A stretch of DNA of 64,000 nt from Flavobacterium sp. HSC-32F16 (GTDB lineage Bacteria; Bacteroidota; Bacteroidia; Flavobacteriales; Flavobacteriaceae): assembly GCF_024171645.1 (NCBI RefSeq), contig NZ_JALKAC010000011.1, forward strand, positions 124,001 to 188,000, in the 5' to 3' direction. A program made the position numbers and the translations under genes. A model generated the notes under the pieces. It was not told the DNA's origin. It ran no database searches and worked only from the letters and a program-made list of their open reading frames with translations. Shown piece by piece: positions 17,433 through 26,905 of the stretch (positions are counted from its first letter, which is position 1; each line of letters begins with the position of its first letter).

Positions 17433-17633
17433 ATGATTTATGTTTTTAAAACTTCCGTTGACAGCCAATCAAAATTTGAGTCGGCTTCTACACTGCTTCA
17501 CGAATTATTACCTGATACTTTATGGAATTTTGACCTTGAAGACTGCGACAATATTTTAAGAGTCGACAGTGAACTTGACATTCCAAACCTTATTCTTAAC
17601 AATGCTATTTTTGACTGCATTGAATTAGAATAA
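17433..17633 (+). CDS. Small HMA-like ferredoxin-fold protein (66 aa)
   Basis: A 66-residue protein with a beta-alpha-beta-beta-alpha-beta pattern: strand MIYVFKTSV, helix KFESASTLLHELLP, strand LWNFDLED, strand ILRVDSEL, helix DIPNLILNNAIF. The layout resembles the heavy-metal-associated fold without a CXXC motif, so metal binding is not expected. ATG at 17433 was chosen over a TTG at 17409. It lies 72 nt after the AraC gene. Function unknown. Confidence 0.6.
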   Translation: MIYVFKTSVDSQSKFESASTLLHELLPDTLWNFDLEDCDNILRVDSELDIPNLILNNAIFDCIELE

Positions 17634-17666
17634 AACTTAAACATTTACAACATCTTCCCAAATAAC

Positions 17667-18239
17667 ATGGAAACTAAATTATATCAAAACCGAACGTTTG
17701 ATACGGTAGATTACTCTGATCAGAGTTTATCAAATACTGAATTTGTAAACTGCGAATTCATCAATTGCAATTTCTCTAAAAGCGATTTGAGTCACAATGA
17801 TTTTTTAGATTCTACTTTTAAAAACTGTAATCTTTCATTAGCCATTATTAAAAATACCGGATTAAAAAATATCAAGTTTATCGGGTGTAAATTAATGGGT
17901 TTGGATTTCAGCTCAAGCAACAGCTTTTTGTTTTCAATGAATTTTCAGGATTGTCTTTTAGATTATTCGACTTTCATTTATAAAAAATTAAAGAAAACCA
18001 ATTTCATCGACTGTTCTTTAAAAGATGTTGATTTCTCTAATACTGATTTGTCTTTGTCGGTTTTCAAAAATTGTGATTTATCTAATGCCACTTTCGTAGA
18101 ATGCATTCTGGAGAAAACTGATTTCAGATCTTCGAGGAATTATGCTTTTGATCCATCTGAAAACAAAATTAAAAGAACTAAAGTTTCGCATACTGCGCTT
18201 GCAGGATTATTAGAGAAATTTGATTTGGATATTGAATAG
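17667..18239 (+). CDS. Pentapeptide-repeat protein
   Basis: A 190-residue protein whose region 20-165 follows the A(D/N)LXX-type five-residue periodicity with F or L at the centre: NTEFVNCEFINCNFSKSDLS, STFKNCNLSLAIIKNTG, TDLSLSVFKNCDLSNATF. It should form a right-handed quadrilateral beta-helix. Members include the DNA-mimic Qnr/MfpA proteins, but most have no known role, and this one has the general form of the MfpA/Qnr size class. It is followed by a bidirectional terminator. Confidence 0.88.
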   Translation: METKLYQNRTFDTVDYSDQSLSNTEFVNCEFINCNFSKSDLSHNDFLDSTFKNCNLSLAIIKNTGLKNIKFIGCKLMGLDFSSSNSFLFSMNFQDCLLDYSTFIYKKLKKTNFIDCSLKDVDFSNTDLSLSVFKNCDLSNATFVECILEKTDFRSSRNYAFDPSENKIKRTKVSHTALAGLLEKFDLDIE

Positions 18240-18318
18240 TTTTAAAAGTTTTCGACCGCAGTTTCTAGTCACAGTTTTCTTTGAATTTGGCGATTTTTCT
18301 AAAAGTTATTTATAAAAA

Positions 18319-18345
18319 AAGGGATGCCTCGGCATCCCTTTTAAA
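18319..18345. terminator. Bidirectional terminator between pentapeptide gene and SusCD locus
   Basis: A 10-bp GC-rich stem (18319-18328 with 18331-18340), flanked by A-run and T-run, so it can serve both convergent units. Confidence 0.85.
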
Positions 18346-18368
18346 ACTAAAAATATGAAAAAAATGAA

Positions 18369-19940
18369 TTATTTAATCCAACGTGGATCACCAATTTTAT
18401 TATCTTTTAAAGTTTGATTTCCTAATGTAAAATCTCCTGCTGCTGCATTTGCAAACTGCGGATCTAATGTTGTTGCCGCTGCATCAGGTCTGTTATTATT
18501 TCCTGTCAGCTTTAAATTAGGTGAATTAAAATTATTATTATTTCCAAATCCTGGAGGATTAGTAATAGCTGAGTTAGTATAAACAGCTAATCCAACAGCA
18601 AACAATGTATTACGTACTGCTAAAACATTGGTCGCAAAACGTACATACAAAATTCTACTGGCAAGTACTAATGTAGGAGTATATATAGTACAACCATCAA
18701 TTACCACATTACTTACCAAAGTGCCCCCCGTAAAGCCGCTTGCTGCATCTAAACGTATAAAATCGCGTGAAGAACAATTATCAAATGTACTTCTTGTTAA
18801 AGTAACACTTTCAACATATGTAGTTCTAAAATCTATAAAGTCAGCTGCTCCGGCAGTATTTACACTTTTAATGATACTATTATCTACAGTAAATGATTTT
18901 AATCTGGCCGATGCATTTCCGTACATAAGCTGTGAAGGGAAATCATGAACATAACAAGAGCTGATTAAAACGTCACCTAAAGGCGCTGGTTGCGCTGATC
19001 CAATTGTTATTGCACCGCCAGTTAAAGTTTTTCCATTCAAATCCAGATCAACTAGTGACAGACTCACAGCTTCACCAGCATTAGCAGGATTATTAGCGAG
19101 AGTGAATTTCACAGTCAGTTTTGGTTTATTTTCTGGTCTTACTCCTCTAAAAATAAGGGTTTTGTTTACAACAATTTCACCCGTTGTTGAATAAACACCT
19201 GGCATAAGCAATAATCTCGATCCTGATGGTGCTTGTGCTACTTTAGCAATTAAATCATCTTGCGGATTTATTATAATACCTTTTGTAAGATCAACACCGC
19301 TCGTAAATGTTAGTATTCCTCTGGTTTTAGTTCCATTCTTTAAAGTAGCAGTATAATTTGTTTCTGGAGTTAATCCGGTAACAATTGCCACCCCGGCTGT
19401 TTTTTCTTCTGGCGTTATAGTGTGAGCTATATTACCCGGCTGAACTAAAATTTGAGTTACGTTGCTGTTAGGTGTCCATCGTAAAGTAACAGATCCTGCT
19501 TCGATTTCTTCTGGTTTAATTGGAAAGAAAATCTGTTCAGACAATGTTGTTGCAGTAGTAATTGACCATTTAGAATCTTCTAAACCAGATGCACTTACCG
19601 CTTTAACTCTAATAGAATAGGTAGTTTCCCCTTCTAAGGCTACTTGTATTGGCAGTTCTTCAGGAGTTACATTTACTGTTTTATAAATGGTTTTAAATTC
19701 AGGATCATCTGGACTAAATTCCACTACATAATGATCTGCGTTTTCATCTGTCTTAACAGTCCAGTTTAATTCAACCGTAGTTTGACTTCTAACTGTCGCT
19801 TTAAGTCCAATTGGAGAAAATTCTCTTGTATTACCTACACTGTCTAACAACTCTTCGTTATAACTTTCACAGCTTGATGCTCCAATTGCAAGAAGTAATA
19901 CGGCTATTATTCCTCGAAATATATATTTTGTTTTCATCAT
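18369..19940 (-). CDS. DUF4957/DUF5123 lipoprotein of a Sus-like locus
   Basis: Exported lipoprotein of 523 residues. A lipobox (AIGASSCES, Cys about 24) is followed by two fibronectin-type III-like modules (about 40-135 and 140-215; VELNWTVKTDENADHYVVEF, VTLRWTPNSN). Residues 220-520 form a right-handed beta-helix of the pectate-lyase-like type assigned to DUF4957 and DUF5123 (IIINPQDDLIAKVAQAPSGS, DNCSSRDFIRLDAASGF, ending DPQFANAAAGDFTLG). Such proteins occupy the SusE-like position in pectin-related loci, which suggests surface glycan binding, though a lyase activity is not excluded. It is the last gene of the three-gene unit, 28 nt after susD. Confidence 0.8.
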   Translation of the reverse strand: MMKTKYIFRGIIAVLLLAIGASSCESYNEELLDSVGNTREFSPIGLKATVRSQTTVELNWTVKTDENADHYVVEFSPDDPEFKTIYKTVNVTPEELPIQVALEGETTYSIRVKAVSASGLEDSKWSITTATTLSEQIFFPIKPEEIEAGSVTLRWTPNSNVTQILVQPGNIAHTITPEEKTAGVAIVTGLTPETNYTATLKNGTKTRGILTFTSGVDLTKGIIINPQDDLIAKVAQAPSGSRLLLMPGVYSTTGEIVVNKTLIFRGVRPENKPKLTVKFTLANNPANAGEAVSLSLVDLDLNGKTLTGGAITIGSAQPAPLGDVLISSCYVHDFPSQLMYGNASARLKSFTVDNSIIKSVNTAGAADFIDFRTTYVESVTLTRSTFDNCSSRDFIRLDAASGFTGGTLVSNVVIDGCTIYTPTLVLASRILYVRFATNVLAVRNTLFAVGLAVYTNSAITNPPGFGNNNNFNSPNLKLTGNNNRPDAAATTLDPQFANAAAGDFTLGNQTLKDNKIGDPRWIK

Positions 19941-19968
19941 AATAACTTATAATTTATTATTAATAATT

Positions 19969-21783
19969 TTAATAACCGTAATCATTTTTTAATTGACCAT
20001 TGCTTCCATCAATAAACACTTGCCATATTGGCCAGTATTGTCTTTGATCAGGATTAACTCCAGTTTTGTACAATGAGTTTATCTTAGTATCTGCAGCTGT
20101 ACCCGTCCATGTCCATACAATGGTTGAATATCCTGTTCCCGGATTTGTTGTTTCTCCTCTATTTAATCCGTAAATGTCTAAACTTACATTATCCGTTTTG
20201 TATTTATAATACAAAGTTGCCGGTACATCAGCATAAGCACCTGAACGGGCTGACAAATCTGTCATTTTTTGCTTAGCTTCGTCTAATTTTGCTTTTAACA
20301 AATTCCAGCGAATTAAATTTTGTTTACGCTCCATTTCTCCAGTAAACTCATATTTATTCTCTTCAACAATAGCATTGAACATTGCTTCTTTGCTATTTAA
20401 TGCGTCTACATAGGCCTCTACTTTAACAGCTTGTGCGCCAGCAGGAAATGATCTTCTTCTAATTTCTTTTAAATAAGGCATTGCTGCTCCGGCACCTTCT
20501 ATTTCGTTTGCTGTTTCTGCAGCAATAAGAAGCACCTCAGCATAACGCATATACATTTTGTTAACTCCATCATCATTATCTGAAGTAACTCTTCGTGTCA
20601 TCCATTCATAACGGTATTTACCAAAATACCAAGTATCTAATGTTCCCAGTTCTTGTTTCGCAATAGGATATGGGCTTGCTGCTACAGCAGTACCCCATTT
20701 ATAAGGTACACAAGTAACATCTCTACGCAAGTCTGTTTGATCGTAATCGTAAAAAACAAATGGTAAAGGACCTGCTACACCGCCGCGATTGGCTCCGTTA
20801 GCCTGAAATTGATCACTAACAGAAGTGTGCTTAACCGCAAAAGTAAACAGCATACGACCACGACCATCAGCAAAAGGAAGTTCCCAAAGAGATTCTCCAC
20901 CAGCAGTAGTAATTTCCTGGTTGTATTTTCTCCATAATCCTTCAAAAGTAGATTCTAAATGAGCAGAACCACTTTCTATTACTTCACGAGATTCTTTTAA
21001 TGCTAATGCATACATGTTAGCCACTGAAAGTTCTGGATCACTGCTTCTTCTTACTCCGTCAGGATATTGCTGGTAACCACTTGACACCAAAGCTAAACGT
21101 GCTCTAAATGCTTTTACAAAAGCTTTGTTTACATGTTCTACTGTACTGGTATAAGAAGTTTCGTTAGGCCAAGCAACCAATGTTGACGCTTCTCCTAAAT
21201 CTGCAATTAATTGTTTGTAAATAATATCCCTGTTTGATTTAGGTAAATATAAAGTTGCTGTAGTAATAGGTTGAAAACGAGCCGGAACATCACCCCATGC
21301 CTTAAGTAAATCAGCATAGTAAATAGCTCTTAGGGTTAACGCTTCTCCTAATAACTGTCCCATCTCTGTTCCTGGTAACGGTTTTCCATATTGACGTATA
21401 CCTTCAATACATATATTTGCCCGCTCAATACCTAAATACATCATTGCATAAGCATTCGTAGTAGTATTCATTTCCGTATTACCCGGTCTCGCATCATAAA
21501 CACACAAATCTGCTTTATCTCCTGCTGTTTGCGATGCATTATACCATTCTACATCTGTATTTAATCCATAATATGGTAAAAACCTTCCTCTATAAGAATT
21601 CGTCTCTGCGAAGGGTACTTTTATTCCGTCAACAGCGCCTTTTGCTAGTTCAGCATCAGAAAAAATCAAAGAAGGCTGTAATGTTGATGGTGCCTCAGTA
21701 TCTAAATAGTCGTCTTCAAATTGCTGGCAAGAACTAAATAAACTCGAAATTATCAATCCTGCTATTATTAATTTATGTTTCAT
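19969..21783 (-). CDS. SusD/RagB-family glycan-binding lipoprotein
   Basis: Surface lipoprotein of 604 residues that caps the SusC transporter and captures oligosaccharides. The lipobox is SLFSSCQQF with Cys19. The SusD signature parts are visible: GEALTLRAIYYADLLKAWGDVP (TPR-like helix plus DVP), ESLWELPFADGRG in the middle, MRYAEVLLIAAETANEIEGA and the C-terminal ERKQNLIRWNLLKAKLDE and YWPIWQVFID. The gene lies 17 nt after susC and is co-transcribed. The glycan cannot be told from the sequence; the DUF4957/5123 neighbour points towards pectin. Confidence 0.93.
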   Translation of the reverse strand: MKHKLIIAGLIISSLFSSCQQFEDDYLDTEAPSTLQPSLIFSDAELAKGAVDGIKVPFAETNSYRGRFLPYYGLNTDVEWYNASQTAGDKADLCVYDARPGNTEMNTTTNAYAMMYLGIERANICIEGIRQYGKPLPGTEMGQLLGEALTLRAIYYADLLKAWGDVPARFQPITTATLYLPKSNRDIIYKQLIADLGEASTLVAWPNETSYTSTVEHVNKAFVKAFRARLALVSSGYQQYPDGVRRSSDPELSVANMYALALKESREVIESGSAHLESTFEGLWRKYNQEITTAGGESLWELPFADGRGRMLFTFAVKHTSVSDQFQANGANRGGVAGPLPFVFYDYDQTDLRRDVTCVPYKWGTAVAASPYPIAKQELGTLDTWYFGKYRYEWMTRRVTSDNDDGVNKMYMRYAEVLLIAAETANEIEGAGAAMPYLKEIRRRSFPAGAQAVKVEAYVDALNSKEAMFNAIVEENKYEFTGEMERKQNLIRWNLLKAKLDEAKQKMTDLSARSGAYADVPATLYYKYKTDNVSLDIYGLNRGETTNPGTGYSTIVWTWTGTAADTKINSLYKTGVNPDQRQYWPIWQVFIDGSNGQLKNDYGY

Positions 21784-21800
21784 TTTGTGATAATTTAAAA

Positions 21801-24800
21801 TTAGAAATTAAGATTCATCCCAAAAACCATTTGTCTGCTTCTTGGATAAGGACTTGAATCAACCCCTGGAGTAAGAGGGTTTTTTCTTTTTGTTGAAACT
21901 TCCGGATCAGAACCAGAATAGTTAGTCCAAACAAAAACATTACTTGCCGTCATGTAGAATCTCAATTTAGAAACTCCAAGTTTAGATGTAAACATTTCAG
22001 GAGCTGTATACCCTAATGTTAACGTATTCAACCTTAAAAACGATGCATCTTCTACTGCCCAATCAGTAAATACAGCAGTTCTCATATATGGAGACCACAT
22101 AGTTGTATTAGCATTTAGAGCTGCTAATGCATCAGGATCTGTTACTAATTGGCCTGAAACAGGATCCAAATTTGTCCATCTTTTTCCATCAGCCATAGAA
22201 GAATTCAAATTTTTATACTGCCCTGAAGCTGTAGCTGTAGAAAATTCAATTTTATCGGCATTATATACTTCGTTACCAATACTCCAGTTAAAAGCGGCCA
22301 TTAAATCAAATCCATAAGCGTTTCCATTAATAACGAAACCTCCAGAACTTTTAGGATTAACATTACCAATAACTGTCTTATCTGTCAGATCCACTTTACC
22401 ATCTCCATTAACATCTTTCAACTTCATATCTCCTGGTTTAAGAGAACTTCCGTCCCCTACTAAAGTCGTAGCAGTGCTGACTACACCAGTTTTTAAAACA
22501 TATTTTCCTCCAACATAATCAAAGTCAGAGACCTCATATCTTCCATCGTTTTTATAACCATACATAGTCCCTAAAGAAGAGCCTACTGCTATTAAGTAAT
22601 CATCACCAATTTGTGATGAAGCCCAGTTTGTAGCGGCTCCAAAATTGTTCATTACGCCCAATGAATTAATACGATTTTTGTTTATTCCCATATTGAATGA
22701 AAAATTCAATCCGTATTTAGCCTTTTCAATTGCCACAACATTTATAGTAGCCTCAAAACCTGTATTTTGAGTTTCTCCCATGTTACGGTATTGAAAATCA
22801 TATCCAGATCCTGGAACTGGAAAATTAATTAACAAATCGTTTGTTACATTTTTATAAATATCAAAATTACCACTTAAACGATTTTTGAAAAATCCAAAAT
22901 CCAAACCAACATTCTGTGTTACCGTTGTTTCCCATTTTAATTCAGGGTTAGGCATTGTTTTTGGAATGGCCCAAACGCTGGTTACCCCGTTAATCCATGC
23001 TGTTGGAATAGATTGAAAAATTTGAGTCTGCTGTCCTACAGGTATATTATTATTTCCTGCTTCACCATAACTGGCTCTTACTTTTAAAAGATCTATCCAT
23101 GATTTACCTTTTAAGAAACTTTCTTCAGAAATTTTCCATCCTGCTGCAAAAGCCGGAAAATACCCCCAACGATTCTCTGACAAAAATTTACTTGACCCAT
23201 CTGCACGAAATGTAGCCGATAAGATGTAACGATTTTTATAGTCATAATTGGCACGTCCAAAAAATGATAATAATCTGTCATCCGGATTATAATAATTATC
23301 AACTGCTTGCGGCGTTCCTTGCGATGTTAGTGATTTTGCTTGATTAAAATCGAAAAAAGAAGGATATCCATGAATAGTAGAAGTCACCGTATTGACTTCA
23401 TAATTAATACTTTCTTCACCAATCAAAGCGGTCAAATGATGGTTTTCTCCCATTATTTTTTTGAAATCATAATTTAATGTATTGGCATTTCTAAAACGTC
23501 TTTCTTTACCATCAGTTATAATCATTGCCGGCTTACCTTGTAATGTACTAGCTGGAGTATTAGCTACGTAATAAGTGCTGCGTCCATAGAAACGATAATC
23601 TAAACTGTTATAAGTATCCAACCCCAGGTCTACTTTCAATTTCAGATTATCTGCAATTTCCCATCCAAAACTTCCTAACATATTGAAGTTTTTACGGAAC
23701 TGCTGACGATTATTATCAGAAATCGATCTTAAAGGATTTATCAATACATCTGTTCCGTCTCCAGAAACATCGTCAGAAGTTAAGCCTGATACTGGAATTG
23801 GTGCATAACCCACAATAGTACGCATACGGGAATCTGTCGCAGATTTTTCATTTTGTTCGTTTACTCCTCCTCCATCTATCTCAGTATCAGAATAACGAAC
23901 TGTAAAACCAACATCAACCTTATTACTTACTTTACTTTTTAAAGCCAAAGCAAGGTTATTTCTTTTATAATTTGACCCCAGCATAATTGCCTTTTCATCA
24001 TAATGAGCATAATTAAAGTTATAATTAAGCTTATCTGTTCCTCCTCTAATTCCTAAATCACGACTTTGAACCTCTCCTCTGCGTCCAAAAATCTGCTTTT
24101 GCCAGTCATTTCCTTTTAAACTATTATACATATCCTGATCCTGCCAATTTCCAAAGTATTTAGTATAAGAAGTTGGATCTGACGCTACTTTTGTTCCTGT
24201 TTGCGAAAGCATAGCATACTCGTATTGCCATTTAGTATAATCTCCCGGCGATAAAACATCTATTTCATTTGCTATGGTTTTCATACCATAAAACATATTG
24301 AAATTCACTGCAATTTTCCCGTCTTTTCCGCTTTTTGTTGTAATAAGAATTACCCCGTTTGCACCACGTGATCCATATATTGCAGTTGAAGCGGCATCTT
24401 TTAAAACTGTCATGGTTTCAATATCAGATGAAGAAATATCATTCATACTATTGATTGGAAATCCATCTACAATAATTAAAGGTGAAGCATCCTGAGTAAG
24501 CGACCCGCCTCCACGAACTCTAATTTTTATATCAGCATCTGGAGACCCCTCAGACGAAGTTACCTGTACTCCGGCAATTCTACCAGTTAAAGCTTCGGCT
24601 ACGTTTGCTACCGGCACTTTTTTCAAATCATTACCTGAAATAGTTGACACAGCTCCGGTTAAATCCCCTTTTTTTGCTGTGCCATAACCAATTACAACTA
24701 CTTCATTTAAGTTATTAGCATCTTCATTTAAAGAAACATCTACTTTAGTTTTTCCCGTAGCAGGAACATCTTTAGTCGTAAATCCTATAAAAGAAAAGCT

Positions 24801-25043
24801 CAGAACCCCCTTCGGATTAGTGAGTTTAATCTTGTAGCGACCGTCAAAATCTGTAGAAGTTCCGTTCTTTGTTCCTTTCTCCAGTACATTAACTCCAGGC
24901 AAAGAAAGTCCTGCCGCATCTTTAACGGTTCCTTCTATTGTCACAGTCTGAGCATGTACCTGATTGCCCATCAGCAGGCAAAATAAAAAGACAACTGCAA
25001 AGCAACGATTTGCTCCTTTGTTTAATAAATCTTTAAAATTCAT
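21801..25043 (-). CDS. SusC/RagA-family TonB-linked outer-membrane transporter
   Basis: Imports oligosaccharides across the outer membrane with its SusD partner. The 1080-residue product has a signal peptide (1-32, ..QVHAQ), a carboxypeptidase-regulatory-like domain (about 33-108; GTVKDAAGLSLPGVNVLEKG), a TonB-box/plug region (NEVVVIGYGTAKKGDLTGAV, then IRVRGGGSLTQDASPLIIVDGFP) and a barrel. The SusC signature DASSTAIYGSRGANGVILITTK appears near residue 220 (written here only in outline as AIYGSRGANGV). It is the first gene of the unit. Its promoter carries a perfect palindrome (25216-25229). No hybrid two-component or sigma/anti-sigma pair is adjacent. Confidence 0.95.
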   Translation of the reverse strand: MNFKDLLNKGANRCFAVVFLFCLLMGNQVHAQTVTIEGTVKDAAGLSLPGVNVLEKGTKNGTSTDFDGRYKIKLTNPKGVLSFSFIGFTTKDVPATGKTKVDVSLNEDANNLNEVVVIGYGTAKKGDLTGAVSTISGNDLKKVPVANVAEALTGRIAGVQVTSSEGSPDADIKIRVRGGGSLTQDASPLIIVDGFPINSMNDISSSDIETMTVLKDAASTAIYGSRGANGVILITTKSGKDGKIAVNFNMFYGMKTIANEIDVLSPGDYTKWQYEYAMLSQTGTKVASDPTSYTKYFGNWQDQDMYNSLKGNDWQKQIFGRRGEVQSRDLGIRGGTDKLNYNFNYAHYDEKAIMLGSNYKRNNLALALKSKVSNKVDVGFTVRYSDTEIDGGGVNEQNEKSATDSRMRTIVGYAPIPVSGLTSDDVSGDGTDVLINPLRSISDNNRQQFRKNFNMLGSFGWEIADNLKLKVDLGLDTYNSLDYRFYGRSTYYVANTPASTLQGKPAMIITDGKERRFRNANTLNYDFKKIMGENHHLTALIGEESINYEVNTVTSTIHGYPSFFDFNQAKSLTSQGTPQAVDNYYNPDDRLLSFFGRANYDYKNRYILSATFRADGSSKFLSENRWGYFPAFAAGWKISEESFLKGKSWIDLLKVRASYGEAGNNNIPVGQQTQIFQSIPTAWINGVTSVWAIPKTMPNPELKWETTVTQNVGLDFGFFKNRLSGNFDIYKNVTNDLLINFPVPGSGYDFQYRNMGETQNTGFEATINVVAIEKAKYGLNFSFNMGINKNRINSLGVMNNFGAATNWASSQIGDDYLIAVGSSLGTMYGYKNDGRYEVSDFDYVGGKYVLKTGVVSTATTLVGDGSSLKPGDMKLKDVNGDGKVDLTDKTVIGNVNPKSSGGFVINGNAYGFDLMAAFNWSIGNEVYNADKIEFSTATASGQYKNLNSSMADGKRWTNLDPVSGQLVTDPDALAALNANTTMWSPYMRTAVFTDWAVEDASFLRLNTLTLGYTAPEMFTSKLGVSKLRFYMTASNVFVWTNYSGSDPEVSTKRKNPLTPGVDSSPYPRSRQMVFGMNLNF

Positions 25044-25215
25044 GGTTGATTGTTTAAGTTACTAATTGTTTAAAGTGGTTTTTTGTGGTTTAGTTTTTTG
25101 TGTACCGATCCCAATTTTTATTATAAAATTGTAAGTATGGCTTTTTTTTATAAATCTGTGATTTTACCTGATAAAATCACGAAATGTAACGTACAATTTA
25201 ACAATTTTAAAAAGT

Positions 25216-25229
25216 TGTAATCGATTACA
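25216..25229. promoter_or_regulatory. LacI-type operator (perfect 14-bp palindrome) at the susC promoter
   Basis: TGTAATCGATTACA is a perfect palindrome with a central CG, the hallmark of LacI/GalR-family sites. It directly abuts the -7 box on its downstream side, so a bound protein would cover the transcription start. No LacI-family gene is in the window, so the regulator must be encoded elsewhere. Confidence 0.65.
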
Positions 25230-25237
25230 CAAACATA
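25230..25237 (-). promoter_or_regulatory. -7 promoter box for the SusC/SusD unit
   Basis: The minus strand reads TATGTTTG (TAnnTTTG). With the operator directly downstream, the start site should lie inside the palindrome and the 5' leader would be about 180 nt. Confidence 0.6.
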
Positions 25238-25400
25238 GATATTTTTTTGATATAAAAAATTAAAATTCATAAAAATTTCATAAATAAAATTAAATATCAA
25301 AAATAAAAGCGACTTTTTATATGACAAATGTAATTTTATAGATGTATAAATATTAATTATATTATTATAATCATGCAATTCGCTGCGATTTTTCAAAAAA

Positions 25401-25414
25401 AACAATCGATTACA
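25401..25414. promoter_or_regulatory. Partial second copy of the susC operator
   Basis: AACAATCGATTACA keeps the centre ATCGAT and the whole right half TTACA of the first site but differs at three left-half positions. The centres are 185 bp apart, compatible with looping between two sites. Confidence 0.4.
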
Positions 25415-25613
25415 TGGTTACAATTTAAGAATTTTTTAAGTGTATTTTTAACATTTAAAAGTTACTTACGAAAACGATATCAATTTAGATATGCCTTATT
25501 TTTTAACAAGTTTTTATTCTAAAACAGATTTTTGAATATCTCAGCCTGCATTAGAAAAAACTGTATTTTGAATTCATTTAAAAACTTAAACAAACTCTAA
25601 AATAATTTTAGGC

Positions 25614-25643
25614 ACAAAAAAACCCTTAGAAATAATCTAAGGG
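25614..25643 (-). terminator. Rho-independent terminator of the MFS gene
   Basis: An 8-bp stem (25623-25630 with 25636-25643), followed on the minus strand by a run of seven T (complement of 25616-25622). Confidence 0.8.
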
Positions 25644-25671
25644 CTATTACAATATAATTAGTAAACTATTA

Positions 25672-26838
25672 TTATGCTTTTTGAAGCTTTAAGCTGCTTT
25701 TATGCATTTTAATTAGAGTAAGAGTAATAAGCATTCCTATCACCGACATTCCTACACCAATAAGATTTGGTGATGCATAACTATATCCAGCAGTTAGAGG
25801 TAATCCGCCAAGAAAAGCACCCAAAGCGTTTCCGATATTAAAACTTCCCTGAAGCGAAGCAGAAGCAATCATCTCTGCTCCTTTCGCAGTTCGTATCATC
25901 AGCATTTGGATTGGCGCAATAACCGAGAAAGAAATAGCACCCGTTAAGAAAGTCAGAAACAAAGAGACATATTGATTTGATGAAAAGAAATAAACTAATA
26001 TTAAATCAACAGACATTATAAACAGTAATGCTAATGTTGTTGGTGCCGGCGAATATTTATCTGCCAGTTTACCGCCGGCAAAATTTCCAACTACCATTCC
26101 AAGACCCGCCAGAATTAAAATATAAGAAACATCTCCTTCAGCAAATTTTGAAACATTAGTTAACAACGGTGCAATATAACTAATCCAGGCAAATAGACCT
26201 CCAAAACCAATTGCCGTGATTCCAATAATTAACCACGCTTCTGTTCTCTTGAAAAACTCTAGTTGTTTTCTCATATTTACACTTTCGCCTTTTTCTAAAT
26301 TCGGCATCCATAATGAAACAAGCAAAAAGGTAAGCAGACCAACCGCCGCAATTAATACAAAAGTATAACGCCAGATAAAATTATGTCCAATATAAGTTCC
26401 AATAGGAACTCCAATTAAATTAGCAAGTGTAAGTCCCGAAAACATAATAGCAATTGCCTGTGCTTCTTTTCCTTTTTCGGCTAAACGGCTTGCTACTACA
26501 GCACCGACTCCAAAGAAAGCTCCATGCGGTAATCCTGATAAAAATCGGGAAGCGAATAGAAAGTTATACGTTGGCGCAATTATAGACAAAGCATTAAAAA
26601 CTGTCAGCATTGCGGCTAAAATTAAAAGCATTTTTTTAGGCGGAAAATTTCTTCCCAGAATTACTAATAACGGAGCACCGATAACAACTCCAAGTGCATA
26701 AGCAGAAATTAAATATCCCGCAACCGGAATACTAACTTTCATATCTGAAGCAATATCAGGAAGCAGACCCATCATTACAAATTCGGTTATTCCGATAGTT
26801 AAACCCCCGAACGAGAGTGCAATAAGACTTTTTTTCAT
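25672..26838 (-). CDS. MFS transporter of the AraJ/arabinose-efflux type
   Basis: Twelve-helix inner-membrane transporter of 388 residues. The start KKSLIALSFGGLTIGITEFVMMGLLPDIA (abbreviated) with ..GLLPDIA, the A-loop GRNFPPKKMLL, RFLSGLPHGAFFGVGAVVASR and the second-half motif GNFAGGKLADKY are typical of drug:H+ antiporter-1 members such as AraJ and YdhP. Efflux of a sugar, arabinose-like compound or drug is likely, but the substrate is not deducible. It is divergent from an AraC regulator, which probably controls it. A -7 box and an inverted repeat are in the 103-nt shared intergenic region. Confidence 0.88.
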   Translation of the reverse strand: MKKSLIALSFGGLTIGITEFVMMGLLPDIASDMKVSIPVAGYLISAYALGVVIGAPLLVILGRNFPPKKMLLILAAMLTVFNALSIIAPTYNFLFASRFLSGLPHGAFFGVGAVVASRLAEKGKEAQAIAIMFSGLTLANLIGVPIGTYIGHNFIWRYTFVLIAAVGLLTFLLVSLWMPNLEKGESVNMRKQLEFFKRTEAWLIIGITAIGFGGLFAWISYIAPLLTNVSKFAEGDVSYILILAGLGMVVGNFAGGKLADKYSPAPTTLALLFIMSVDLILVYFFSSNQYVSLFLTFLTGAISFSVIAPIQMLMIRTAKGAEMIASASLQGSFNIGNALGAFLGGLPLTAGYSYASPNLIGVGMSVIGMLITLTLIKMHKSSLKLQKA

Positions 26839-26875
26839 TTGATTTTAATAAGAAAGGGAAAGACTTTCTACAGTG

Positions 26876-26883
26876 CAAATTTA
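26876..26883 (-). promoter_or_regulatory. -7 promoter box for the MFS gene
   Basis: The minus strand reads TAAATTTG, 37 nt before the start codon at 26838. Confidence 0.6.
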
Positions 26884-26905
26884 ACACCGTTAAACTTTAA
26901 AAAAA

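Larger units (their letters stand above)
25044..25671. other. Long regulatory region upstream of the SusC gene
   Basis: A 628-nt AT-rich stretch without a credible gene. It holds the likely promoter and operator for the SusCD unit (25216-25237), a second partial copy of the operator (25401-25414) and the terminator of the MFS gene (25614-25643). The rest (about 25420-25610) shows nothing I can interpret. An 85-codon open frame across 25148-25405 has hydrophobic low-complexity content and is not believed. Confidence 0.6.

Noticed and set aside
25148-25405. 85-codon open frame upstream of susC
   Set aside because: Low-complexity hydrophobic sequence covering promoter and operator elements; no start context.
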